This document shows, piece by piece, positions 10,672 through 24,007 of a stretch of 58,738 bases of DNA; position 1 is the stretch's first letter, and every line of letters begins with the position of its first letter. The position numbers and the translations under genes were made by a program. This stretch comes from Trichoplax sp. H2. Taxonomy: Eukaryota; Placozoa; Uniplacotomia; Trichoplacea. The notes beneath the pieces are model-generated. The model saw only the letters and a program-made list of their open reading frames with translations. It ran no database searches and was not told the DNA's origin. Where the stretch lies: the NCBI GenBank assembly GCA_003344405.1, contig NOWV01000300.1, positions 1-58,738 of the forward strand, given 5' to 3'.

Positions 10672-13600
10672 GACCATACTGTACAACCACGATTGAAGTC
10701 AACCGCGGGCAAAATGCTTGGCATTCATTTAACCGGTGTGGTAGTGGGAAAATACCGGTTTGCAAGTTTTGAAGGGGGGTCTACGCCGCGCCATCGACCG
10801 CCCCCATGGCACATTCCGTACTGGCTGTCCGTCGGTATTCTCGGCTGCAACGCTTGCCTCTCCAATACGGTACAGTACTGTCCAGGCAGTCAAGCGGCAA
10901 GTACGACTCACCCGGTCAGTGTGTCATTGCAATCGTGTTCCATCGTCTGCCGACTGCAGGGCTGATCCAATTTTTCAACCGTTTGCCGTCAACCTCTCCT
11001 CACTGGTCATCAATTGAATCCGTCAATGACTGATCGTTTTCAGGTAAAGCAGAAGGAATCATTTCTCTTCTAGCTGATTGCATGGATGATAGAGTAAAGG
11101 GAATTGCTCATCATCCATTGGATTGACAAGGATCGAAATGCTTCTTTTCCACGCTAATCTAACGTGTCCGATACATGGCTTGATAACGATGCTTTGTACA
11201 ACATGCTTTTTTTCCATCATTTTTCATCGTTTGTGGTACAGTAGGTTGTCGATGGGTGTCATGACTTTCAATCATGATATTCCATTTCAATGTGCAATGC
11301 AAGAAGTTTTTCTCATGCATTTTATCCTTTTTTTCCATCGCTTTTTCAACCATATCTACTATAGAGAAGCGTTGAATGGACTCTTGCATTTTTTTTCCCC
11401 CCTTCCAACACAATAAAAGACTTGCCATCATCAAGTCAAAGTCAAATAGATAAGAATGATCATTTACTTTACTTTACAGTCGCCATGATGAAAGATTGCT
11501 TCAAGTCTTTTCCACCAATGATCAAATCCAATCGTCTACGATTCAATATCTTTTGCACGGATAATGGGCCTAAAGTTGTAAAATTTCATGGCCCAACGTT
11601 GGAAAGGACATGGATAGAAGAGATTTGACGCTTTTCCTAACGGCACCAAGCCAGTGTCCGCAAATGGAATGGATTGATTTGACACAATCCAATGCACCCT
11701 TCTTTCTCCAATCATGTCTTCTTTTCCAATCAATGTTATTCTTCAACTAGTCTAGTACGCTTGTCCATGTTCTTCATCTACACCATGATGGACATGTGGC
11801 ATGTGGTCTTGTACACTTGGATGCATCGCTGATGTAAAAGAGTTCATTGAAAAGTAATGAGGATGGCAATTTAATACACACATACACATATACAGACGTT
11901 CAAAAGATTCCTTGAAATAGCCAATGCAACGGACTATAGACTCAGTGCCACAGTATTCATAGTTTGATTGAGATTGCCAAAATACAATGCAGGCTTATTT
12001 CTCTACAAAATGAAAATGGAAGAAAATGCAATTGATTTTTCTCCCTTTCAATTAGTTCAATTTCTGTACAAAATAGCCGTCATTCTAGTGACATCTTTTT
12101 ACGCGTTCAATCCTTCAAGAGACAAGAACGAGATTGTCCTGACAGTATCATCATCATCATCATCATTATAAACACCGTCCAACCAAACTAGACTGCGTTC
12201 TACAATTCTTTCCTACTCTACTTTCTTCATCTACTTGCCTAAAGCGGAACGAGTGTGTTGTAATCGTTCCATTTTTTTTTACAATCCTTGCTCAATTGTG
12301 AACAATATTTTCTGATTGCAAGTTCAAACTGGACGGCCAATCCAACTATGCACTGCTGACAACTTTTATTACATGACATGATTTTAGGCTGAGAAATGGA
12401 CTAATCCTATCGTAGTTTGTAAAGAAAAAGAAGCATACGCACTACCATAGAAGGTAGAACTGGGCTGCATGCGGCTGTGCCTCGTTACAGTGGGCCTATT
12501 TACCCCATCTTTTTCAACTAGGTGCAATATTATTCATGTTGTGTAGGAAATAGAGCACTTATTTTCTCGACTTGTTGTACAAGATAGTCGATAGAAATCA
12601 CTGACCAAATTTCATCCAAGTTGGATTCAATGATATACAGCTGTTCTCTATAGTATCCATTTGAAGTAGGATTCAAATTTCCAATTTGGTTATTTTACCC
12701 ACAGCAAACCCAATTACCAATCCAACTCATACTAGTACTACACGATATTTCCACAGTCATTCGCTGCATTCTACGTTTGTAGTATTAAGTTTGAGTAATA
12801 TTGAACGCAAACGTTGTAAAAATGGAAAAATTTTTTTACTTTTGAAAATTCTACTCATAAAAATGAGATGAGCGCGCGGTAGTAGCTATACAAACTCTTG
12901 CTTACGGTACTGTATCATGCGTATTATTATTGCAGGAAAGTACGACGGTAAAATTGTATGAAATATGGCAATCATTCATTTTATTTCCTCGATCACTTTG
13001 ACAGTCAATACTGCAACATGAAAACTCAACCTGTCAATATTCAGCATGAAAGATTAGATAGATAGTCGTCTGCATACGTCTATGCTCAGTGCTGTAGTAG
13101 AAAGCATAAAATCATGCTGAATTGGACGATAATCCTCAATTGCATTGCCAAAGTCTCCTCCATACATCCATTCCAATACATCAGACATAGATAGCGACGA
13201 TAATTGAACAGCTCTTGTATGAGGATTTGGGGAAAATACGGCAAGGGAATTTTGAATGCCACTACTGCAGAGAAGTCCGTGGACCAAAAAAAAATAAAAT
13301 GCCAAACTTGATTTTGAAAACTGCTCTCACTGCGTCAATCGATTGGAGTAGATGATACAAATAGATACGCTAAGCTGATCGTATATTTGAACAGTTTTGG
13401 AAAAACACTTTGGAAAGTAGACACTGCAGAGAATTCTAGCGTGTTTCTTTGTTGAAAATTCTAGGGAAAATTAGAAAACGAGTTCAGTACAGTACTACTA
13501 CCTACATTCATCCATGTTCTAGGAAAAAGGTTATGGTAATCAATTGATTATTGTTTCAATCGCTCGATCCTATGCCAATAGTGACAGTAGGATTTTTTTG

Positions 13601-16457
13601 TACTGTGAAAATGGCGGTTATCAAATTGCAATGTTCATCTATGTCGCTAAAATTTTACAAATCTTTTCACTCTTGGTCTACCGGATCACATACGTAATTC
13701 GGTGCGATGTTACAAGATGTCGCAAACTCTCGATACACCTCCCGGATTTCCTTTCGGTTGATCTATTTTTTACAGTTAAAGTGAACAAACATAGTCTTGT
13801 ATCGCCTAATTCTTGTTGCAGGATGATGTTGACATCGATACAAGTATATGCAACACATTTTTTTTTTCCCCATGGAATACTATACCAAACCAAGAAGAAA
13901 ATAGAGTACCAAAAGTGCTACGGAATAGTTTAACTTAATCATACGGTACTATTAATATCAACATCGCTTGGTTTCTCCTTCTTTATTTATTACTTGCACT
14001 TGATCGAACAGTTCTGTTCATTCTTTTTTTTAATGGGGCATCTAAAATTCGTGATATCAAGACTTGACGATATTGACTTGATAATGAAAGACTGATTAAT
14101 ATGATTGTTGCTGATCTTTATTAGTAGTAGCACATTAACTTGTGTTCTCCATGAAACTAGAGAATGGATTACGGTTTCGGTACTACTTTCTTTCTCTCTT
14201 GTATATAGATATATACATCAATTGATATGTTGGCCTAAATTTCCCATCTCTTATTTCACAATGGATGAGTAGTACTGTTCTATCTGTAGCCAGTGTTGTA
14301 TATATATACAATTCGTATCATGAATCGAATCCCCTTCACATTTCGTTGCTGCCTTAGCAACAGAATGACATCACTACCCAAATTAGAAAATGAAGATGAT
14401 TGCAGGTTTTATATTCGAGGAGAGTAAAAGCCATAAAAGAAAAATATTCAATCAATTATGTCATTCGAGATCAAGTTTCTATAAATCCAATTTACAATCC
14501 TTGCAGCTTTAGGAAAGAAATGGATGCTCATAGCAATCATCTATGATTAACTTTTCTATCACTTGCAAAATTAGGCAACATGCCAGTTTAATATAGTGTC
14601 CAATTTTATACCACAGTGACTTAGTAGGATCGTCTAATTTACCATGAAATTACTATTATGAACCCTTACCAAGATTAACATTAAATATTGACATTAGTCT
14701 TAATAGAAATCATATAGTATGTTGACGTGATAATGTCTGATGCTCTTTACAGTAACTACTCCACATATGTGCATTGAATAGTTGAATGCGTCATGAAAAT
14801 TGTTTCAGTATTTTACCACTGGGTTTTATTTAGTCTATGCCACTGTCAGTATTTGAATGTCAAAATGATGCGGACGCTGAATCTTTTTGCCATCGGTATC
14901 GGTGTTAGTAGAAAGGGACTGTGTAATGCATAGTAGGGATGCATTTTAGAAGAAAGTTTTTGACAATATTGCTTGAGTATCAATGCTTTCTACTACTGTA
15001 AGTACATTTATTTTCGTGGTATAATTGCGACTCTATTGATTCTTTACTATAAGAAACTTTTGTATTATGCATACTAGAAATTGGAGTCAAGTTAATAAAG
15101 GCACAGTTTAGTGCAGCGTTAATTGTTTATTGCATTGTACCCGTCTTTTCCTTTTTTTATTTATTTGGGGCATGATTGCCATCAATTGGAATGGTATTGC
15201 TATACTTCTGCAGTCTATGGTTAAGGCTTATCTTCATATAAAGATTAAAACTGCACTAGCTTGTACTAGCTGAACATGCAGTTTCAATTATCGTAGGATG
15301 AATCCGAGTTTTACTATTTTTAATCAACTGAAAAATAAAAATACACGTTATACATCCGAATATTGCAATATCCAACTGTATTCGCTTTACTATTACTATG
15401 CATTTATGTTGGTGCAATGCCTACTAGCGATATTTTTTTTTCATCAAAAGCAATAATACGTTGTAATAACCATCTCTATCTTACGTATTGTAATATCGAC
15501 CCTACTGCATATACTTCCATTACAAGTTTACAACCGCCATTGACTGTTGTGTCTTGAATTTCAATTTCTGATAATAAAAGTTACCGTAGTTACCTTGTAA
15601 ACGTCAAATTTACTCATTTACAATATCGTTGCCGTTGATACTATTATTGTTATCGATACTTGATAAAGTAGTCACAATCCAAGTCTTGTAATGGTTGAAT
15701 TGAATTGAAGATGCGCTTGATCACCATATCTTTGTCTACTAGTAATATTTTATAGAAATTATTCAATTTGATCAAGAATTTTTTATTATTGCAATTCATA
15801 AAGGTTTTTCGCTGTGGCTTTAACTCACTAACTGAGTTGTTGAAAGACAGTGGCGATTGGTGCCAAGCCCAGCACTATTAGCAGAGATCATTGTCGGGAC
15901 GAATTAATTAAAATATTATCTTCCAAGGATATTCCTGCTATATTGGATAGCATTTCAATAGAGAATATCAGTATAGGAAAAGAATTCGAAAACTGTTGGT
16001 ACAGCTAGAATTACTTTAATCAACACATCACCGAATGGATTAATTGGATCTTGTTTTTTGCAATATAATCGTTACTGTGAAACGTGAAATTTATTGTTAA
16101 TACTTGCGGCAAAGATTCTTGGTAGAGAATCGAAGATCCCAGTAAAAACGAAATTCTTTTAGAGTTAATGACAGGTACTACGCTTACGAGTCTCAAATTT
16201 TGGCAAAGGTAATTTTCAAGCCTTGTGGAGAAATTGTGCTACACTGTTCTACCTCAATATCGAACACGTATATATGGTCTGAGTAGGATTGCAACCTTCA
16301 ACTGAGCGTGCCATTTTATGTACATAATATTAGTGATAGAGTGGCAACTGTTGCTATTGGTACCCAGTCTAGGGAGAAAGAAATCATTAACGGTGTAGCA
16401 ATCTCTGTAATAGTTGGCTTTGAGTATAGTGAGAGACTCCAAAAGTATAAAAAATCA
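10672..16457. other. Gene-poor stretch with no supported coding sequence
   Basis: About 5.8 kb. The segment 10690-11010 is noticeably richer in G+C than its surroundings and is open in several frames, but no product is recognisable. 11040-11760 is rich in TTTCCATC-like words. 12140-12170 has a short CATCAT run. The longest frame (13544-13933, 129 codons) has no recognisable domain and lies in AT-rich sequence. The stretch could hold non-coding transcripts, the distal UTRs of its neighbours, or a fast-evolving gene that I cannot recognise. Confidence 0.5.
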
Positions 16458-17504
16458 ATGATGTCTCGAGGTGGAATGTCTGGACCATCCATTGTTGAAT
16501 TCAAGGGCATGCGATTTCTAATTACTGATCGCCCAACAACTGTCACTATACCGCAGTTTATTAAGGTAGTTAACAGCTCTAATCCAGTGCAAGTGTCGCT
16601 AGAAAAATACTCAAGTATCTAAAAATAAATTCTATTGCTGTAATAATTATACCCTTATTTTTGAATTCTAGCAACTAAAAAATCATGGTGCTACTGATCT
16701 AATTCGTGTATGCGAACCGTCTTATGAAGCAAGCCTGCTAGTAGACGAGGGAATTAAAGTTACCGTAAGTGACCAATTTCACTGAGTAGAGTATGATTGG
16801 CATCACTACCATTTGAAATTACACATTAAGCAATGCTAGTGTTGTCAATAATTAATTAATCTGTACTTTAAAAAAGTGCATCATGTGCAGTACATCTTAT
16901 TCATCGTATTCGTACGTATATTCAGGATTGGCCTTTCGAGGATGGTGGTCCACCTCCTCCTAAGGTGGTACAGGAATGGTTTGACTTGTTAATTGATCGA
17001 TTTGCTGAAAAACCGGGCTGCTGTGTAGCAATTCACTGTGTTGCTGGGCTTGGAAGGTGAGCACTAATGCTGGCCTACAACTAACAGATAATAAGGAGTC
17101 CTCCTCTTTTCGGATTTGGTCAATGGCACATGCTAACGGTTTAATTTTTATAGGGCTCCGGTTCTGGTTGCTCTTGCATTAATGGAAGCCGGCATGAAAT
17201 ACGAAGATGCTGTCAAATTTATTAGGGAGTAAGCTTTATATTTATTTTTATATCATAAATTAATAGCTGCAATACTTCATGATAGACTATTAACATTTTG
17301 TAAGTGACACAGTAATCAAGCAAAGAGATCTGTATTGAATATTATATCGATTTTAACGTGTATTTATCATTGTAATTACAAAGGAAGCGTCGTGGTGCCA
17401 TTAATTCGAAACAGCTTAGTTTCTTGGAGCATTACAGACCCAAAAGACGCTTGAAGTCTGTATCGCAGCAAAATGGAGGAAGCGGTGGTTGCTGTATGCA
17501 ATAA
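16458..17504 (+). CDS. PTP4A: PRL protein tyrosine phosphatase (PTP4A family)
   Basis: Five exons: 16458-16565, 16672-16764, 16926-17056, 17154-17228, 17384-17504; 528 nt, 175 aa, against 173 in human PRL-1. The P-loop HCVAGLGRA gives nucleophile Cys105 and Arg111. The WPF loop reads [12 protein letters not shown]: Asp73 aligns with the general acid Asp72 of human PRLs, while the preceding Asp is Glu here. Cys50 (RVCEPSY) aligns with the regulatory Cys49 that forms a disulfide with the nucleophile. The C-terminus has a basic stretch (RPKRRLK) and ends CCMQ, a CAAX farnesylation box expected to place the protein on plasma or endosomal membranes. By family knowledge, PRLs bind CNNM magnesium transporters. 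ATG 16458 is followed directly by a second ATG at 16461; either could be used. Confidence 0.97.
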
Positions 17505-19076
17505 TCATAAATCCTTGGTTTATACAACAAAATTCGTATTTGCTATTGGATACTGAAATCGTATGGCTCTCGTTAGTCCATATGGTAGCTATCTATCTTG
17601 AAATTGCCGTGTCAAATGAGACTATAATTTACGTTCACTAATTAGCTTTCAATGAAGTGTACGAGTGCAATATGCGCTTATGTATTCAAGTAATTTAAGA
17701 CTTTGATGAAATATCTGCAGTGATCTGTTAACAATCGTTCGCCGACTTTGACATGTAAATTTTTGTATAAGTATCTGGTCATATCTATTAGATTCATCTT
17801 TCTTTGATATACATTTTAATTAATTTTTGAAAACCTAATTCTTAGATTAATTAATTAATTATTCAAATTAAGTTATGCTATATTTACTGGTTAGTTATTA
17901 TATGATAAGTGCATAGTATTGCAACGGTACTGGCTCTCGAATTGCCAGCTAATGAATTTTAGTGAATGCTATAATATTTGTCGACGTTCTTAATGTAAAG
18001 TAACCACCTTACTGCTTGCTTGATTACTGTCAGATTTTATTGCTATTATGCGCGCATATGTTCTATCCTAGGGAATTTTTTTGTAATCCTGTACGTGATT
18101 ACAATCTAAAATAACTTAATCGTAATTCATAAGTGACGGTTGTTATTTTTTTATCCTGTATGAAGATATCTTAATCATGTGTAGAACCGTAGTTGTTATG
18201 ATGATAATTATGTCTAATTGTAGTTATGCACCATAGTATTTTATATATCAATAAATTTTCAACTCATAACAATAACTAGTGTATCCGAATCTAACTCTTT
18301 GGTTTTGATATAAGAGCGTATCCATATGAAAAACTTTGAATCGTAATCAGTAACACTTTGCAAGGGTATTTTTATTTGTTCTTAGTAAGGATATACGAGT
18401 AAATATTGTTAGTAATACATTCACAATTACTAAGTATGATAAACCGAAAATACTTCATATTTGAAAGAGAAATACATTGATTTGTCATCATTTCAATATC
18501 GTTACCTTTTACCAGCGATCAGAGATTCGGCATATTTATTAAGATACTGTATTACCAAAAGGTAGTGATAAAATGATATATATACAATATCGCATTTTTC
18601 CATATTAGACACTAGGCCTCGTGATGAAAAGATTGAAAGCGTTAATATCAAACTTAATACCGATACTTTAGTACGTGGAAGTTGTTTGAAGTTATTATTG
18701 AAGTAGCTATCAGAGTATAGGAATGGTCATACAGGCAACAAGCTACTATGGAACAGCATAAATAGTATGATGTAAACAATAACTACAAATGCTTTAGTAT
18801 ACAAAGGACAGCAAACTATCTTCAGATTGTCTTTAAATAATTAATTACTCATTGAAAATTTACACCATTTTCTGCGACGAATTTATCGTTTCCTGTTAGC
18901 AGGGTTAATCAAAAATCGTATTAAATTAAGTACGGTTATATTCACTTTACTAAAGTTAGATTTACCGCAGTATACTAAAAGTTTACAATTTTTTAGAGTG
19001 TAAAGTATACTTCTACATCATAATCAAGTATTATTATCAATTGCTAGGCAAAATTATCCAGTTTGAAATTGAAGAA
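17505..19076. other. Convergent PTP4A/PI31 3' spacer
   Basis: AT-rich, with no coding sequence seen. An AATAAA at 18250-18255 is the best visible poly(A) signal for PTP4A, which would give a 3' UTR of about 750 nt. The stretch after it lies downstream of the oppositely oriented PI31 gene. Confidence 0.5.
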
Positions 19077-21564
19077 TCATATAAATGGATCAAAACCTGA
19101 CCCAAAACCAGGAGGGGGCAGATGATCTAGATTCACCCTAAGAGTAGATAGTATATATATATTAATTGACTTATGTGAATGTACGTTAATGTACAGTACT
19201 GTGCATATAAAATACCTTCCTCTTTGCAATAAACAGACGGTCGTATCAGACATTTGCTATTAACACGGATAAGAATACTAAATCTATTTCTACTTTCTAA
19301 TTGTATATACGAGTATATACTTTAATATCATCTATAAGACAGCATTACGATCTATCCAAGTGAACGATAATGAAGCAACGTTCAATTTGCACCGAAGTAA
19401 TAAACTTCTAATAGAAAGTATACAAAATTTACCAACTTTTCTTATACAGTATGCGATGTAAACATCAGACTAACCCTTCTCCTCTTCTGGGGCCGTGTCC
19501 GCTAGGATCAAATCCGAAAGGACCTACTGGATCATATCTAGCTCCTGGAGGGACTGCACCCATATTTTCTGGCGGAAACCTTCGTGAACTATTGGGTGGT
19601 CTAATACCACCTGAGCGTAGAGGATCAAACAACATGCTACCTCCTCTATTTCGGGATATGAAATATTTTTACATAATTAGCATTTCAAAAACAAAGAAAT
19701 GTTTAGCACTTCACTATATAACTTATGTATACACATATCGTTTTCATGCTGCCAAATAGTTAAAGTGAAATTCATGCCGATAACGGATCATTACCCCATG
19801 CATGGAATTCGATCGCCATCCGGATTAAAAAAAGGTTGCTGGTAACTAAGGATGTATAAGAGTATTTATATTAAAAGTTAAAATTTGTACAACCGCCAGC
19901 TATCATCGGTTATACTGTAATTATCAAGTTTCTATTCCTCAAAATACTATAATATAATACAACAGACTATAGGGTTATAAAATACTCGTAGTCTAACCTT
20001 GGACGCGGAACATGCATAGGTCCGATTCGCAATGGATCATCTTCAGGATAAATTGGAGGACGAGAAGGTGGCACTTGCCTTGTGGCCGTTGTACTACCAG
20101 CGTAGCGATGTGGTACATTTCTGTATGATAACAAAGATTTTAAATAATAGAAAGAAAATCTAATTGCATGATGACTTAATGCTAAGCATTCTCGTCCCAT
20201 TACCGTAGGAATGAAGGGAATTTAAAGTAGTGAAAGTACTGTTTAACAGTACACATCACTACAGTTACAAGAGGTTCTACTTGCTGTTACTACCGTATCG
20301 CAAGTATTAATTATTCAACCCTAAATACAAGGCTAAATTTCTATTTCTGCAATGACTATTTCATAATTTATCCATTTATCGCCTGTATTAATTACTTACT
20401 TAGAGTGAGGTTTATTGTCAGCTTGAAGTTTTTGCGATATGAAAGTAGTTAAAATCTCCAATAGCTCTGATAATTCCTTGTATACATTTTCGCTAAGTTG
20501 ATATAATGAATAAAGTGTCAATATACGCGTATATTGAGATACGCATGTAAGGTGTTCTATTTTAATATTTTTGCTAATCAAGATGAATCAAGTATGAATC
20601 TATATTGAGCTATGAATAATAAATGCAGAAACATCATTTTCAATATCTTGCTAATAAAGATAAAATGTTAACGTATATCTATATATTGAGGTACGCAAAT
20701 GCAAGACGCCATTCTTGCGAAGCTAATTAATGAGCTAAGTATAATAAATGTAGGATATTCCATCATAATATCTTACTAATAAAGATGAATAAAATGCTAA
20801 TACATATTGAGCTATGTATGACAGATGTAGAGTGTTTTATCTTAATGTTTTGCTAAAGAAGAGGTAAATCACAGCATCAATAAAACTAAATATTGCCTAT
20901 GGATTACTATATATTGTTGTCCTGTACTGTAGATGTACATACCCTTTTGCAGTACTGAAATCTTGATCATTTTCAACATGTCGCTTCACGTCGATAGAAA
21001 TATTGGCAACATCCTCTTCGGCATTCTGCAATGGAATAGTAGAAAATATACTTACTACAACAGAACTACTGCTCTTTTCCTACAGTATCATCCCTCACTA
21101 GTGTTGTACAATTGTTATTTCAACTTAAAAGTAGGAAATCTAGTTTGATGCAATAAGCGGCCATTTACCAAAGCGTTAATAGCTAAAACACGATCAATAG
21201 CCAAAGCTTTGACCAATAACTTTCGATCAGATTTATTTTTATATCGAAGAGCAAATACATCCGTTTTATTCCATTCTGATGGTAAATTATCCGTTCCTAT
21301 ATCCTCATTGGCGGCTGACTAGAGAAAAGATGAAAAAAAAATTGATTTCAATTGCATCATGCATGGTAAACAACCTGACGATCTTCCACACCATCCTGAC
21401 TACTCAATGCATTTAGCCTTCAAACTAACCTCATCTCCTAAACCAATACATTGAAATCCACTTGCAATGAGTGAAGCATGGAATGCAATATAAGCTGCTT
21501 CCAATGGACTCGTTATAGTCGATGAAATAAACAGTTTGTTGATGATTTTAATCGGCTCCGACAT
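19077..21564 (-). CDS. PSMF1: Proteasome inhibitor PI31 (PSMF1 family)
   Basis: Seven exons (minus): 21564-21430, 21318-21169, 21025-20943, 20492-20400, 20120-19998, 19645-19475, 19137-19077; 816 nt, 271 aa, the same length I recall for human PI31. The N-terminal FP domain (residues 1-150) includes ALRYKNKSDRKLLVKAL, matching the family's LRY...RKLLVKA core. The C-terminal half is Pro/Gly/Arg-rich, with DPLRIGP, RGGSMLFDPLR, GAVPPGARYDPVGPFG and LDHLPPPGFG, all diagnostic of PI31. It acts in the cytosol on the 20S proteasome and its transport adaptors. The last residues read FDPFI rather than the YDDMYL-like end of vertebrate PI31, so the HbYX-type tail is altered. Splice phases agree throughout. 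The gene converges on PTP4A. Confidence 0.95.
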
Positions 21565-24007
21565 ATTGGCTAGTAACGAATGGAATGTGATAGAATGACG
21601 AAGTGCTTTTGCCTTTTAACCTACATACGCAAACGAGATCACGCTGTACGATGTTTGACTACGTCAACACATAGATCAACATGCGTGTACCATAGAGGAT
21701 TATTTTTTCTCTGACCTCTATGGGGCCTATACAGTTACTGTATACCAGGGACTTGATGAAGTACATGTAGTCCACTGAGTATAGTACAGTACAATAAGGT
21801 ACAGTATTAATAAGGCCAGTCTTTTTTAGTACAGTACTGTACTGTAGTCTACAGTATAAAGTACTGTACCATACTGTCCTTGTTGTGCTGTATTACTATC
21901 TGGACTAGTTAATAATTAATACTAACAAATGTATTGAAACTTGGTACTACTCTCACTTAGCATAGAGACAAGAAATTAAACACTTAGTTGGAAGTTATTG
22001 TAAAACTAACTACTCAACTCTGCTCTCTCTTTATTGCATTGAAAAGTGGCGGCTTATATAAGTGCGCTATTCCACTTACAACGCGTTATAATTACAAGTT
22101 TTAGTATTACATCGCACAATCTAACAAATATAGCGTAGTATAGAATAGTCGTGGACAAAATACCTGCACGGCTGTACCTCCTTACGCCAAGCGCTAGGTG
22201 GACGGACACTGGGTCCCTTCCGACCCTTCGTATTATAATTATCGGCGTTGTCATCTACTGTACTTAGAATGATTACTGTATCCTTATTAATGACATGCTG
22301 TGATTATTGTGTTGCTTCCATTTTAATTGTAATTATTACGGAAGAAAATCACCAGCTAAAAAGGCTAAAAATGAAGTGATCGTAATTAAGTGACTATGAA
22401 TTTATTAAATAAGCAGCTAAATTTGAAGAAATCATTTTCGTTACAGGATCGGTTATTTAAATCAGGGACAAAATAGGACACTGTACATAACAGCAATAAA
22501 TGATATTGCAAAAACACGTACTAGTGAAATGAATATATACAGTAGAAGAGACGTCCTGGATAATAACGGTTGTAAATATGAATCAGTTCATATACTGTAC
22601 GTTATCCACTACTACAGTACTGGATAGTATAGTTCTGTAGGTGGATGTATCTAGTACAGTAGTCTGCAATAATTAATGGGTAAAATAACTCAAAGCTTTT
22701 TTTCTTACTAAAGCCGATTAACTCTTTTATAATTAAGCTAAGAAATACCCAGGAAAGCTTAAGCAAAATGAGCTAAGAAATAGTTTGTACGCTCTATAAA
22801 ACTTTAAATTTTAACAATATCGAACATATTTGATACCGTTACGTAGTGAAAGACCTATTTCTCTCCTACTACTGTACAGTCTGTAGAAAAAATGAGGTTA
22901 CCCTTATCCTATGCTATAAATCGTGGACTTGGAGATTGGTAATAAAAATAAATCGAGAGGTCCCTATACAGCTAAAATGTTGCACGTTCACGTCAAGTGA
23001 AATTTCAAAATGGCGTCTTCACACGTTCCCTACAGCAGTCCATATGTACTCATAAATAATGGAAACTGTTCTGTCACAATACGTAGCAATACTACAGTAC
23101 TGACAGTATGTATATCAGGTGTACTATGTGAAAGGAAGATTACACAAATTTAAAGTTTGCATAAAGTGTATGACTACAGTATGTTAAAGATGTCTAATTA
23201 CTTCTCTTAAGTGCCGAATCATTGAAAATGACACGGTGACTTTTATATCTGCGCTGTGTACAACTTCAAACAATAATAGATGGATTATGGCACTATTCTG
23301 TACTGTAGAACCAGCGAATATCGTATTAAAGTGTGTTATAAAAATATACTATACTATACAGCAGTGGTCTGCAACATCGAATCAACCATGTCCCATCGCA
23401 TTATATTCACTTCACTTCCCGTCCTATTTTGTCCCGTAGTAAGTGTGTTACAGTACATAATTTAATAGTAGTCATGTCTAGCTCGCTTTGCTGGTCTTTC
23501 CCGATGCCACATACAGTACATATATTGCACTTCAAATATAGAACTCGAATTGATTGTACTGTATTAATTGCTACTACACAAGTGTATTCATTACTCACAC
23601 ATGCAGTCACATAAGTGCACTGTAGTGTTTACAACAATATAGACAGCACCAATGCATGATATACCATCATATAAGGTGATTTCGTATAGAGTAAATTCAA
23701 CTATATTAGTGATAAATCGCTTTCCGCATCTGCAGTATTTGAAAACTACAACAGTGGATACAGTGGATGGGATATGGATCTTGTACTTTTCGCATACAGT
23801 GTACGAATTCTATGCCATATGGTTTCCATATACTAACTGTAAAATTATATTATTCAAGAATGTATCAATGTTGGCTATCTCAATTTCATAAATATTTAAA
23901 CTTTACTTTATAGCAATATCTTTTCTCGCACTTAAAAATAACATTTCAAACTTATTTATAGAATATAAGAACGGTATAAGAAGAAAGGTAAACATAAATA
24001 ATAAAGA
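21565..24007. other. Spacer between PI31 and PYCR with palindromic repeats
   Basis: No gene recognised. GTAC/TACAGTAC words are dense at 21730-21890 and 22590-22670. A solo-LTR candidate is listed separately at 21881-22253. Short open frames at 22846-23891 have no known motifs. The PI31 promoter must lie just right of 21564, but no TATA-like or other clear element is visible. Confidence 0.5.
21881..22253 (-). mobile_element. Candidate solo LTR
   Basis: A 373-bp segment that starts TG and ends CA. Read on the minus strand it begins TGACAACGCC. A TATA-like CTTATATAAG at 22053-22062 lies about 20 nt before an AATAAA at 22030-22035, the compact promoter plus poly(A) order expected of an LTR retrotransposon R region. 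The segment is also richer in G+C at its 5' end than its surroundings. Against it: I see no target-site duplication, no primer-binding site, and no second copy in the window. Confidence 0.35.

Noticed and set aside
11422-11628. Frame with a CTDNGP string that recalls retroviral-type integrase cores
   Set aside because: Only a few residues match and no other integrase, RNase H or reverse transcriptase motif is nearby.
13544-13933. 129-codon open frame on the plus strand
   Set aside because: No recognisable domain, hydrophobic residues scattered as expected from AT-rich DNA, and no flanking splice-supported exons. Left unannotated as coding.
16316-16457. In-frame open sequence upstream of the PTP4A start that would extend the protein
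   Set aside because: PRL phosphatases start just before the conserved region, and the extension has no similarity to the family; the paired ATGs at 16458/16461 give the expected length.
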